A stretch of DNA of 64,000 nt from Gautieria morchelliformis (GCA_015179125.1 WHVA01000190.1:62001-126000), one strand, 5' to 3'. Positions 1 through 10,756 are shown, counted from the stretch's first letter. Program-made: numbers and translations. The notes: generated by a model not told the origin, from the sequence alone.

Positions 1-1132
1 TCGAATAAGGTGTGCACATAAGATTAGCGTGATCAACGCGACACTATGCTTATCAGTTCCTCTCTTCACAGTTGTAAGTGCAGAAAATGTCAGTATTATA
101 ACACCGCATCAGAATATTATTGTCCCAGCTGCAGTGCTTTCTTTTGGTGGGAAGTTCTGTCGTACGTCCATATTTGATACATTGTATGGACTTAGATTGA
201 AAAAAGTAACAGCATTTTAATTGCGAATGTCAGTGTAGACAGTGAGTATAAACAAGTTCATACATGTTAGTTTACTGTAAATATGACTAACCTTAAGCAT
301 TCCAGTCCTCCTCCTGACCCGTGTATGTTCCCTATCGCATACATTCAGACTACTGGGACGTAATTGTTTCACAGGTCTATGCCGTTTATAATCGCCAAAA
401 ACACCTTTTATATGGCATGGCTTCTTTCCGATTGATCACAGCTGTCGCCACTTTAGTCATTCAGGTGTTCTACGTACCGGCCGGTGAGGACCCCCACATC
501 AACATCCTGCCCGATCATTTCTAATCGTCCGACAGGTGTTGGATTACCTCCTGTTCACAACTTGACTGGCTGCTTCATTCCTTCGGCGTCAAGAAATTTA
601 GCGGCTTCTTTCGTTCCTTCCCTTGCAAACGCAGTCGTCCTATGCCTTTTCATGCTTTACAAACAGTGGGACAGGCACAGGAACGACATTGGTTCATCCC
701 AACTTAAGTGCCTCGTTCAAGACAGGTCAGCCTTTTGTCTGTCTAAACATTTTCATCTAGCCCCTCTGACATTGAGCTAGTTTGATCTACTTTTTTTGGT
801 AATATTAATGTCTTCTTTCTCCGGCACAATAGTGACATGTGCTTCGCAGTACATTGGCTGTGCATCTGACGAACTTGCTGATGTTTTACATGGCTCCTCT
901 TGGTCTTGCAGTAATGGCCATTGGGTAAGTCACTTCTTTTTGATCAGAAGAGGTGGTAGTGATATTATTTTCAAGATGGGAATTTGCAATACCTTGCACT
1001 ATGGGCTGTCGTCTACTTCTCAACATGTTGAACCACTACGGTTCTGTACAACAGACAATCCTACTTCAAAGTCGTCACAAGCTACCTGTTGTCAGACCTG
1101 CGCATGCAGAGTCTATCTCCCAGGGATGTTAA
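1..1132 (+). CDS. DUF6533-type membrane protein, copy A (5' end outside window)
   Basis: Partial multi-exon gene, one of four paralogues here (fullest description at copy C, 45072-46769). Seen: a Cys-rich exon ending FFWWEVLS (about 139-164), VYAVYNRQKHLLYGM (382-420), the helix FVPSLANAVVLCLFMLYKQW (about 610-670), LVQD, then SLIYFF (about 780-799), LAVHLTNLLMFYMAPLGL (about 850-905), and a last exon with CRLLLNMLNHYGS (about 1003-1040). These fit the middle and C-terminal transmembrane part of fungal DUF6533 proteins. The frame after LLQS differs from copies B and C, giving a stop at 1130-1132, so this copy has a diverged C-terminus. Intron borders are inferred by comparing copies. It may be a working gene or a recent pseudogene. 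Confidence 0.5.
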
Positions 1133-1289
1133 GCCGCCTGTGGTCGCTGTGAAAGAATGCATTGGCAGCTGACGGCACTGGCAGCACCGTAGTAGATACT
1201 ACATTGACCATACCTTGCAACGGTTGTGTTTCAGGAAAAGTGCTCAGATCTATGTGCTCGGCTAGATGACTTCATCAGGAAAACCGAAC

Positions 1290-1450
1290 AGCATGTATAT
1301 ACCATATATACCATATATACCTCTTATACCGCGGCTATGTGAGCCTCGGTTTAAGACACTGCACACCCCACCTTACCATATAGTGGATCTGGGATTTATA
1401 TATACTGTATATACCATATATACTGTACATATTCCATATTTATGGATGGC
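1290..1450. repeat. ATATACC-type low-complexity repeat
   Basis: Degenerate tandem runs of TATATACC and TATACTG units flank a short unique stretch. They lie between copy A and LTR debris. No coding signal is seen; the apparent ORFs here are repeat translations. Confidence 0.6.
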
Positions 1451-1475
1451 ATGTATATATGGCATGCGGAAGAAG

Positions 1476-1585
1476 CAGAGGTGGAAGCAGAAGCAGAAAC
1501 AGAAGCAGAAGCAGAAGGAAGCAGAAGTGGAATTGGGAGTGGAGTAAACAGACCTGGAAAAAGGGGTGTCTCCTGACAATTGTAG
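1476..1585 (-). repeat. diverged gypsy LTR fragment with GAAGCA microsatellite
   Basis: A GAAGCAGAAGCAGAA run is followed by CTGGAAAAAGGGGTGTCTCC and TGACA. This resembles the reverse complement of the U3 start of the gypsy LTR family seen at 48982 and 26929. Much diverged; the family assignment rests on the shared terminal motif. Confidence 0.4.
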
Positions 1586-1674
1586 CCTTTTCTTGTTTCC
1601 AATGGATCCCAAAATATAACTGATATATCCAGAAGGGTTCTGTAGTATTGTTAATCACAATTGGTCAGATGAAT

Positions 1675-1815
1675 TGTAAGGGCAATTCTCATGAAGCAGC
1701 AGAGATCACATGGCTGGCAGAGGATGATTCAAAGAATGAATAAAATACTATACATGACATGTGACTCACCTAGCAGCGGAGGATCCAAAGAGGAAAAGCT
1801 GTGGCACTGGAGGCA
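1675..1815 (-). repeat. diverged gypsy LTR fragment (U5/R side)
   Basis: It starts TGTAAGGGCAA, then has GAGATCACA, GGATCCAAAGAGGAAAAGC and related blocks in the same order as the minus-oriented LTR at 26446-26600. Old, partial, non-coding. Confidence 0.4.
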
Positions 1816-2116
1816 TAGTAAAATTTTATGCCTTGGGAAATACACTAGAAATTCTAAAGATATTCCATATTTCCTCAAAAATACCCAATTCAGGCAATTG
1901 GATGAAAATTTATTGTTTTTCTTGTTAGTTACAGTATTGAGAATAAAGCTAGTAGAAATATTATTCCAACTTCTAATAGAAGTCAAATCGAGTGAGGTCT
2001 GATGAATCAAAGTGTATGCGCATATAACCAGGTATATGCGTCTTATTACAATATTGATAGAAGTCAGATTGTTGTAGCTCAAAAGAACTGGTGAATATTT
2101 CACTATCAAACGTAGC

Positions 2117-2709
2117 TGTCAGAACCATCCACACCAGGTGTAAGATCCCAATGTTGAAAACCCTGCACTAAGAAGGGGTGCCTGTTCTGGTTGGTCGAAA
2201 GAGATAAGAAGAAGGACAAGTCTGAAGTAGACAAGCCTCGAAGTAAGAGATTGAGAGAAGAGACGATAGAGTGAGCAAGGTATCCTCAAGTTCTTAAGGG
2301 CACAGGAGACGGTGTAACATATATGATAACCAAACTAGCAAAATACATGGAGCAAGCTCTGGTATTTATCTACTTTAGAAAAGGGGGATGAGTCAGAAGA
2401 CAATAGGAGGGATGACTCACCATGAGTCAGAATGAGTCAGAGTGAGTCAGAGTGAGTCAGGTGAGTATGAGAAGGAGTCAGAACAACAAGAGGGATGAGT
2501 CACGATGAGTCAGAATGAGTCAGAACGAGTCAGAGTGAGTCAGGTGAGTTATGAAGAGGAGTCATGGCTAAATATATACAGAATCATCTATTATTCTCCT
2601 TATAAATACTACTATATATTCCTATATGTTGTTATTAATACTCTTATAATATATATTATATACTCATATATGCTGTATCACATGACCATTATGATTATCC
2701 TCCAATGCA
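2117..2709 (+). repeat. solo LTR (family Z) with TGAGTCA array
   Basis: The sequence starts TGTCAGAACC and ends AATGCA, flanked on both sides by TAGC (2113-2116 and 2710-2713), which reads as a short target duplication. Its first 440 bp match 14621-15060 closely. Its AT-rich last 150 bp match 56930-57075. The middle (2387-2560) is a minisatellite built on GAGTCAGAATGAGTCAG, giving about nine TGAGTCA and one TGACTCA in 180 bp. No ORF of retroelement type remains. The LTR nature is inferred from the TG..CA ends, the flanking repeat and multiple copies. Confidence 0.55.
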
Positions 2710-2713
2710 TAGC

Positions 2714-3863
2714 CTCCCCTCATCACTGAGGAGGTGAGTTTATTAGTGTATCTTCATAGTATTTAACTGAAAAAACCACATAGAAAATGTTGTGAAACCC
2801 AAGATGAATCGGTGGCCCTGAACTGATCGCACGCGCGCATACACACCTTGTCCCACTTCTCCCGCTCCTCATCCCCAACTGAGACTCACCCCATGACCCG
2901 GCTTCATCTTCCCACTCCATCTCCATATGCCCCATCCGATCCATAGTATATACATGTATGTTTAGGTATGAGATGTTCCCATGCCTTGACTCCACCCCAG
3001 GCATAACCCCGGGGATCCATTCCATCATTCGCTCACATGTACACATACCTTCGTGCTCCACACCAATCTCAATACTTACTAGTTAGTGATGCTCTGAGTA
3101 GTATAAAGTAGCTAGCTTTATATGTTGAACAATCAGACAGCAATCTCTGTCCAATTCCATGTCCCTCTCAATCTGAGTCCACTGTAGCGCTCACTGTCAC
3201 TCTAGCATAAGCGGCACAGGTTACCGAGACACTTGTACACTACAATACGTAGTATAGCCTCATCGGGTCACTTTCTGAGCATCTACTCTATCCGCAGGAT
3301 CACTGGAACCACCATCGAGATCCCTTCTAATATCCCCAGTCCAGTCTATTAAAGAGCTTTTACTACAGAAAACTAAATAGGTAGCTTTCAATTATATTCT
3401 TAGTGTTGACTATTTCAGTATCAGTGAGGAGAAAACTAAATAGTTTGTAAGTCTCCTGAAAGTCCCATTCGTCCAGCTACTGGTCGATAATATTCCACTG
3501 TGTCCAAACTGAGTTGCTACAAGGTGTACTTAGAATGTGTGCAAAAAGAATACATACACAGAGGGCAATTGCATGAGGATGGTTCCCTCCTCATTTGCTA
3601 CCATTCTGTCTGTACTGGCCTTTGGAGCATGCTTTGGAGGTTTCCTGGATGCCACTGCAGGATTTCCTGGCATGTATCATTTGCCTCTGGAAGGCATAAT
3701 AAGTAGAAACAGGAACGAGTGCCATTCATGAGTGATCTGCACTATTGATCAGCAGTGAGTACTTACCACAGGCCACATGGTGCATGTCTACCCTGCGTCA
3801 GTGTTCAGCTGTGAGGTACAGGTCGGCTGTGGTCAGAATCAGTCAGCATGGCTGAGTACCATT
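2714..3863. other. no recognisable gene
   Basis: Only short ORFs without family resemblance are present. No splice-linked coding series, RNA gene or terminal repeats were seen. Confidence 0.4.
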
Positions 3864-4459
3864 GTGTCATGAGTCATTTATTCTTGTATCCAGTTACCCC
3901 CACTTTCCCTTTTCATCCCCCTATCTCTATGTTTTCTCCATTCACTCTTCGCCAAATTCGCCGAATGACCATTTGCTACTCGCATCATTCACCAGTAGGC
4001 ACACCATCAAACAGGATTGACATCCTTTACCTGGCGTGATGGTTCATCACTAGCCCCATCACCTCCCTGATTCAACCCCCTTTGGGTACTCCTATGGCCG
4101 GCATGCATTCGCGGGACATCCTACCCATAGATTGTGTGGGATCAACTCAGCAGACCAAGAGTCCATGCAGGGTAACATGTATGCAGGTCTCAAGGTGTGT
4201 TTTCTTACATAGGTACCTTTGTCCTCTTCCCTCCCCGTCGTTTCATGTTCCCACTCCTCCATATTTCCATTGTATATGTGTTTCATCTATTTGTATCCTG
4301 ACTGCACACCCCTATCCAACCCTGACCCGTGACAGCCTCTTTCCTATTCGCTGATATCATATGAGCATTCGGTATAAGTAGTTTACATTCGCATGTATAT
4401 TCTGCAGTTCAATTATCATATGTCTATCTTGTGCAAAACTTGACCTCACTGTGACTATC

Positions 4460-4991
4460 TGTCAGGGGACACCCTGTTTTCCATTTCCAGTTCCGACACC
4501 ATACCCAGTTCCGACTCCATTTCCGACTCCACTTCCAGTTCCGATTCCATCTCCGCCTCCGCTTCCGGAAATGATTCCGCTTCTGGGAGAACTTCCACCA
4601 GTTCTGTTCGCTTTGCCAGTTCCACTCCAATTTCCGACTTCCACTCTCAGAACAGTGTCGGAAATCAAGCGACTCACGTAATAGGTGGCATCAAGGGTCG
4701 ATCAAGGGTCAGGGAGGTCAGGAGGATGCAGGGTTGATGGCGGGTGCCAAGTGTTGTCCCTGGCTGCGCAGCGTAGTATAATATGGGCTCGCTGACGTAT
4801 TTATTTCTTTTCATATTTCGTACTTGATTACGAATTCTATTTGGGGTCCTTAGACTTTTCTCTTTGGATTTCCCCTTGTCAGGTGAGAATCCCCTCTCTT
4901 GTATACTCTGTTCATTTATACATACTTTGGATTTCCCCTTGTCAGTTGTGTGGTAGTGTGATCTCCACAACCAGCCAGGGTTGCCCTTACA
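4460..4991 (+). mobile_element. solo LTR, chromodomain gypsy family
   Basis: 532-bp LTR beginning TGTCAGGGGACACCC and ending GCCCTTACA, flanked by the 5-bp direct repeat CTATC (4455-4459 and 4992-4996). It is the same family as the LTRs of the full element at 48982-55162 but diverged, with extra sequence around 4790-4845. No internal region remains, so it is the product of LTR-LTR recombination. The pre-insertion sequence survives in repeat X copy 2 at about 22485-22500. Confidence 0.9.
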
Positions 4992-5238
4992 CTATCATCT
5001 TAAGCCCTCTTCTATAGACTACTACCTTAGGCCAGGGGAGGACTTGAGCACCACTGGTGAGTTTCCATACTTCACCTTCACTACTTTAGTCTTCATGCCA
5101 TTGTCGGTACTGTCGGTGAAGGGCTCCGAAGGAGCACCTTCGCTGGTGAAAGGATTGTTAGGACTAGACAACCTTTCCATGAAACCTTGTACGTTACATC
5201 GTCAAGTATCATGGGCTATTTTGCTATGACTGTAGATA

Positions 5239-6243
5239 ATATAGAGGACACTCTAATAGGGCACCCTTATGTAATCTCTAACCCTAACCCTACAAAGTGG
5301 CCAAAATCCTGAAGTTGAGTTTGAAAAAAAAAACTACTCATCAGATTTCACATCAAGGATGCCTCCCCACTCATAGTCTATGTATTGTAATGTATCAAGT
5401 ACCTCCAGATCAATAATGAAGTGCTATGCATAGGCAGCCTTTGCTTTCTCAGCCATTCAAAGTCTGGTGTCCATGATACCTTTGGTTTTGGTTTGCCCAG
5501 GCAGCCATTGGGCCAGAAAAGCCTTGTGAGTACACTGAAATGAATATTGCAGATTGATTTGCATAGCTACTCCAAAAAGAAAAAAAAAAAAAAAAAAAAA
5601 ATGAGTAATCCATATTCAGATGATGGACTTGGAAACCACTGACTGCTGAATTTTGATCAATGGGATATCATCAAGGCAAGCAATCACATTGTGCCCCATG
5701 GCATCTATATCTGTCGTTTGTGCACTTGACCTGTATTGGAACTTGACTGCACCCCAGTATTGCTCAATAAAGTTGAGCTCACAATGAAATTTTGGATAAA
5801 AGTCATTCAGGGCACCTTTTCTCAGGTTTTCGAGGCATGCCAATCACGCTTTAGACTTCCAGCCCATGCTGGATGCTCTAGGTATAGAGATGTGGTTGGT
5901 TCAGCCAGCTTTTCTTCAATTTTCACACTCCGCTGAGGTCACGTGATTGATTAAATAAGCGGCCAAATGTCCTTCATCGTCCTTGCCCCAAAATTTTCTG
6001 AGCATGTCCTTGCATCATACAAGTGATTTCCTGCACATTTGTAAAATTCAAGTTTTTTGTCTATATACAGCTCAATTTTTATTCAAATAATATTCTGTTT
6101 CCTGGGACTCATTTCTAGAGGTTACTTGCATGGATTGTAGGAGGCAAAGTGGTGAAAAAGTGACCGTGTGAACATCTATTGAGCTCAAAATATTGGGCTA
6201 AAGTAGATTATGTAAGGGTGCCCTATTAGAGCGTCCTCTATCT
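5239..6243 (-). mobile_element. Tc1-like DNA transposon remnant with TIRs and TA duplication
   Basis: 1,005-bp element with about 37-bp terminal inverted repeats (left 5239-5275, right 6207-6243) sharing TCTAATAGGGCACCCTTA. It is flanked by TA at 5237-5238 and 6244-6245. The uninterrupted site is visible in repeat X copy 2 at 22732-22733. The TA duplication and the internal transposase fragment fit the IS630/Tc1/mariner superfamily. It is shorter than an autonomous element would be, so it is internally deleted. Confidence 0.85.
5616..5843 (-). pseudogene. DDE transposase C-terminal fragment (Tc1-like)
   Basis: The frame contains [20 protein letters not shown], the signature around the last catalytic Glu of Tc1-type DDE endonucleases common in Agaricomycetes, followed by a short C-terminal helix region. 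Only about 75 residues are open. The first two catalytic Asp residues and the DNA-binding N-terminus are absent. It lies inside the TIR-bounded element at 5239-6243. Confidence 0.7.
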
Positions 6244-6400
6244 TAGGGCGAGTTCCATTCGGGCAGCCCTCTTACCTTCCAAACATTTATTGGCTTAACC
6301 TTATTTGCTGAATCACACACTTCATTGCACAAGCCATTCGGGCATTCCCTGTGTTCACTAATACATGATATTAATGCCTAAAATCCAATCTTGACACATG

Positions 6401-6914
6401 GCATGGTGGTGCATAAAATACTCCTTAGTGAATTCAGTTTGTGGTAAAGTGACCATGCCTTGATGGCACTCTCACTGGTCTCAGGGGATAATAGTCGGTG
6501 GAGTGGCAGAATAGCAATGAAACCTAAGGTAAAAATCACTGAAAAACTGTGATCAGATCCATGAACCACATACCAGGCTGCTTCAGTACAGCGACAGTGC
6601 ACTGGGAGCTGAAAGGAGGCAAAGGCGGCACTCACCAGTGACCTGCTGCCTAAGTCAGTGAACACGATGTGACATCAATCAACACTCACCTGGATCGGCC
6701 GGCTACTTGGGGCCTCTAGGATGTGTTAATGTGTGCTAAAGAGCGTGGAAGACTGCAAGCAGACGTCTGGGAACGGTGTGCATCTGTGCTTGGTGATGCA
6801 AGACATGAGAGCAATGCAAGACACGAGAAAAAGTAGATGACCTGCATAACAGCTGGTACCAAAAAGAAAAATAGAATCAGTCATGGCTAGCAACCCCCGC
6901 CGTCGGCCGCACGC
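6401..6914. other. no recognisable gene
   Basis: Sequence between repeat X and the glycosyltransferase fragment. ORFs are short and lack family motifs. The next exon expected of the glycosyltransferase is not found here. Confidence 0.4.
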
Positions 6915-7530
6915 ACCCGACTCATGCTCAATGATCGCTACCTTCGGGGATTCCGCCAGCTCCCACACCACATCCCTGAGGCAATCCTCCGGTATGTGTC
7001 CGAGTCCACAATCAGGATAAGCTCGCCCACACGTATGGCGCCCCCGTTCGCTGCCCACGGCATCCACCACTGCCCAATCTCCTCAAACGTCTCCTCCACC
7101 ACCAGGTGCAGTGCGCGCTCCTCGATGTCGAGCTCCACATCCGCAGCCATCAGCACACTGCTCGACGTCGTCATCATGAGGGCGGTCATGCCCGAGCGTG
7201 CCGAGTTCGAGCTCACGCCCACACCCGCACCCGCCGCCGCCACACCCACCCCGCTCTCCCCCGCCACTATCGCCCTCTGCGCACGCTCCTGCTCCTGCTC
7301 CTCGATGAGCTGCAGCACGAACCTCTCGACATTCAGGCCAGGGCAAGGCCATAGTTCATGTTGCTCGCCTTCTTGAAGCAGCCTGCACACACGAAGCCAC
7401 AGTGCATGGGTGGGGGTGGGGCGGGGAATGGTGCTTGGGGCACGCAACCCAGCCGATGCCGTGTTGAGCATAGAAGGCTTGGCACGCAAGATGCTCAGCA
7501 GGGGGGAAGAAGCTGGGATGATAGCCCGAG
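6915..7530 (-). pseudogene. family-2 glycosyltransferase (chitin/hyaluronan synthase-like), broken fragment
   Basis: Membrane GT2 enzymes of this type polymerise UDP-sugars. Seen on the minus strand in the expected order but in changing frames: FYAQHGIGWVACPKH (about 7478-7433), CFKKASNMNYGLALA (about 7385-7335), LNVERFVLQLIEEQEQE (about 7345-7290), a WMPWAANGGAIRVGELILI stretch leading into the donor-binding VDSDT, then PEDCLRDVVWELAESPKVAI and IEHESG (to about 6915). A frame change falls directly after DSDT, where about two residues are missing before PEDC; another lies near LALA. The TM helices and the acceptor and Q-x-x-R-W motifs are absent. Codon GC is higher than in the surrounding repeats, so this is a captured or decayed host gene. 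Confidence 0.65.
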
Positions 7531-7815
7531 CTAGGGAGAGAATACAGAGGCGGTGCGCAGAGGCGTGTAGTCAAGAAAAAACAAAATGAATAGCAACACA
7601 CCTGCATCAATTACCTCAATACAGCACATGGCGCATATATCCGTTTTCAGACGATGTTCCTATTGAAGCATTAGTGCCTGGGCTCGAGAAATCGGACTGT
7701 ACGAATGCTCCTACCATGAGCAGATTGGGCGATACATCCTCAACGGAAACCAGTTCGAGGCTCTCCAGAGTAGGGAGCCTGTGCAGAAGTGAGTAATAAA
7801 ATCACAAGAAGTAAA
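7531..7815. other. no recognisable gene
   Basis: Short spacer between the glycosyltransferase fragment and the copia remnant. No motif was recognised on either strand. Confidence 0.35.
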
Positions 7816-8142
7816 TCACGCATTAGATGGGTAATGTAGTGTGTACTGCACCCGGGCCCACTTGGCTGTCATTTTTGGTGTCGAGGATGCCCATAGTAAT
7901 AGACCATGTTGCATCGGCGTAGATGCGGGCTTGAGGTCTTCGAAGTTGTAGCAGTGAATGATGGACTCTATGTAGGATCGTTCAGAAAGGTGGATGGTAT
8001 GTTTCTCTCTGTTGCGGTTTATTTCTATCCCTAACAACCAGTGGAGTTCCCCAAGGTCAGTTATTTCAACGTATTTTGAAATATTAGCTTTGAACGCATC
8101 CACTAGTGACCGTGACCACGCCGCGACCGTGCAATCATCTAC

Positions 8143-8412
8143 ATGGACCAAGACGACACCTTTGCTCCAGTAGCAAAGTTGGCGTCAATACGCACCATGC
8201 TAGCACTGGCTGCTGCAGATGACATAGAGCTACATCAGATCGACATCAAAGGCGCATACCTAAACAGAGAGCTTACTGAAAAGGAGACAATATATATGTC
8301 CCAACCCCCAGGCTATCCTGTGCCAAACTCCTCAGGCAAAGTCTGTCTTCTGCAAAAGACATTGTACGGATTGAGGCAGTCAGGTCATCAATGGTACCAG
8401 AAACTTATGGAT
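8143..8412 (+). pseudogene. inverted segment of the copia reverse transcriptase
   Basis: Plus-strand frame with TFAPVAKLASIRTMLALAA, LHQIDIKGAYLN and LLQKTLYGLRQSG, the central palm/finger part of copia RT. The flanking RT parts (WVFRAKK side and VHVDD side) read on the minus strand. The segment has therefore flipped within the element. About 25 residues are missing at each junction compared with the usual RT length, so the flip came with small deletions. Confidence 0.8.
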
Positions 8413-9373
8413 ATTTCTTGGCTCGAAAAACCCACTTGGATCCAACGATATTTGCGCCACTTGGAGCATCGGTGAGTCTCCAAGTTCCAGCCTCACAGAG
8501 CACAGCTAACTCTTCATGAATAGTGGACTCCCATAGGTGCCAGTCGGGACGTCATTTTGCTTCGGCCGGGGTTCGAGGTTCGATAGCCTCGACCTCGCTG
8601 GTCTCAGCTACGAGTATGTATCCATTGACTTCATCAGCTACCATCATCCAGTTTGCTGTCCCTTCTCCCTCCAGCACCTCCGGTGCTTTTTCAATGATGG
8701 AAGGCATCTGTACTCCTGTTGGGATAACAGGATCAGATGATCGGTGAGAGGATGCTCCATGTCCATCGAGGATGTCTCAAATGCGCTGACTGGGATTGCT
8801 CAGGCGTTTGGAAGGTGCCTTGGTTTCAGAGTGTGATGGATTTGGTATGTCAACATTTGGCACGGGTGGGGTGAGCGTATTGGAGGGAAGGGTGGCTTTT
8901 TCTGGTGCTTTTACTGGTGCGTTGGTTTCCGTCTCAATGATCTGCCAATTCTCCCCCTCCACGCGAGAAACTGACGTGGCACTATTGTCAAAGTGGACAT
9001 TGTGTTCCACTGTGATGATTTTCTTTTCTGGCCAGTAAATGTGGACACCCTTACTCTGTTCATCGACACCCATCCAGCGCCCCTCTTTTCCTCTTCCACC
9101 GAGTTTGTCGCCACCTTCAGTGCGTGCCCAGACCTTTTCACCCCACTTGCGTAAGTGCTTAAGGTCAGGCTTATCTCCAAAAGTAGCCTTGTGCGGAGTC
9201 TTATCGCTGACTGCCTTTGTTGAGGTCCTATTCATCAACCATACGACATGCCAAGCAGCCTCTCCCCACAAGAACCTGGGAAGCCCACTCGCGTGCAGTA
9301 GGGCTCTGACTCGCTTGACAATCATACAATTGTGACGCTCAGTGACACCATCCTGTTGTCACTGGAGGCATGT

Positions 9374-9745
9374 GAAATTTTTCTGGTCTGAAAAGCTGTT
9401 CAAAAAAACTGTAAAGATATTCCAATTTTTTTTAGTGTTTTTAATGTAAAAAAACTTTAACAAAACTTTGTGTTTTTGTTAGAATTTGTTGAGCAAGAAA
9501 ATTGTAAAAAAATTTAAAGTTTTTTGCAGGGTTTTTTATGTGTTTTTACAAGTTTCTTTGTGAAAACACAAAGAAACCCATAAAAAACTCTGCAAAAAAC
9601 TTTGATTTTTTTAACAATTTTCTTGCTCAACAAATTCTAATAAAAACACAAATTTTTATTATAGTTTTTTTACATAAAAAACCCTAAAAATATTTGGAAA
9701 ATCTTTACAGTTTTTTGAACAGTTTTTCAGGCAAGAAAACCTTTC
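9374..9745. mobile_element. foldback MITE inside the copia integrase
   Basis: AT-rich 372-bp sequence that is one long imperfect inverted repeat. The left arm CTGTTCAAAAAAACTGTAAA (about 9395-9414) pairs with the right arm ending CTTTACAGTTTTTTGAACAG. The arms continue almost to a centre near 9556. It interrupts the integrase reading frame between DTPHTAG and the ERHN-MIVKRV part. No ORF. A clear target duplication could not be fixed. Confidence 0.75.
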
Positions 9746-10756
9746 TATGCCTGCAGTGTGTGGAGTGTCATGCACCATGAGTTTTTGTGCTGTCCCCTTG
9801 GATTTCAAATAACTAGCAAATCCTTGTCCTAGGTATTCACCTCCTCGGTCTGAGTGGAGCTTCTTGATGGAAGTGCCGAGTTGGGTGGTGACCCAAGAGT
9901 CGTACTCTTTATACACTTCTAGCACCTCATCCTTGGTGCGTAGAAGGTATAGGTGGGTTAGTCGTGACATGTCATTGGTGAAGGTAATGTAATATCTCTT
10001 TCCGGCTTTTGTTGCGACTGGCACTGGCCCCCATAGGTCACTATGGACTTCATCTCCAAAAGCAGAGGCTCTATTGCCCTCCCTGATCTTTGGAATGGGT
10101 TTTCACGTTGCTTTTGCATATACACACGATTCACAGAAGAACGGTTCATCGGTTGGCAGCATGGTAAGCTTTACCCCTGTTACAAACCCTTTTGTAACTA
10201 ATCTTTTGGCTGTTTCAGGGGAGATGTGACCCATCCGTTGAAGGAATTGGTCAAGGGTAAGTACGTTCTCTGCTGAATTTGCCATGTCCTGCTCATGTGA
10301 AACACGATAGAGGCCGTGTCCTGATTTTGGGACAGTGCCAACGAGCTTCCCGTTCCGTTCCTGTATAACACATTTGCCATCTCCAAATGTCATGGCGAAC
10401 CCTGCGTCGTCGAGTCATCCAATGGATATGAGCATGTAACCAACGTCAGAGTACAAAACCTCAGTAAAATTGAGCTGAGATGCGGTCACTCTGTTAGGTA
10501 CGTCGATAACCATTTCACCTGTGCTGACAGCCTCGAAATTCTTTCTATTTGCAGCTCAGAAATATTTTGGGGTTATTGAGGTAAAACCTTTTACCGTGTC
10601 TTGGTATGGGGTTATGTGCCTTGTGCATCCAGAGTCATAGACTTCGGTTTGAGGTGAGTTTTCCACCGCACTGTTGACCTCTGTGCAAACTGCATGCGCA
10701 TCCTCTTGGTCGACGCTAACAAGCGAACAGGTGTTGCTTTCATCGGCTGTAGGCAA

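Larger units (their letters stand above)
3864..6400. repeat. repeat X, copy 1 (interrupted by an LTR and a Tc1-like element)
   Basis: Dispersed non-coding repeat matching 21895-22880 from TTGTATCCAGTTAC to CAATCTTGACAC. Two later insertions split it: the solo LTR at 4460-4991 and the Tc1-like element at 5239-6243. Without them it would be about 1 kb, the size of copy 2. It holds an imperfect hairpin around the sequence GGGCTCC-GAA-GGAGC (about 5122-5146) that copy 2 shares. No ORF is shared between the copies, so it looks like a non-autonomous element or an LTR-type remnant. Confidence 0.7.
7816..10756 (-). pseudogene. Ty1/copia polyprotein remnant
   Basis: Pieces of a copia pol on the minus strand, N to C: aspartic protease with YDSGCTRHITPYQD (in 10556-10756); GAG-pre-integrase with LDQFLQRMGHIS and CESCVYAKAT (10103-10393); integrase core with LHSDRGGEYLG (9760-10024), resuming after an insertion as RVRALLHASGLPRFLWGEAA (8777-9325); RT start SGANIVGSKWVFRAKK (about 8412-8465); and RT end VHVDD, ITDLGELHWLLGIEI (7816-8151). 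A TGA at 10415-10417 sits where Arg is expected. The catalytic middle of RT is inverted (8143-8412). RNase H, gag and both LTRs are missing. Long dead. Confidence 0.85.

Noticed and set aside
5277..5293. CTAACCCTAACCC resembling telomere repeats
   Set aside because: Only two units, located inside the Tc1-like element. No longer array is present, so there is no evidence for an internal telomere.
7439..7489. 183-codon minus-strand frame as a separate hypothetical gene
   Set aside because: Its parts align in order with a family-2 glycosyltransferase read across frame changes, so it was described as that pseudogene.
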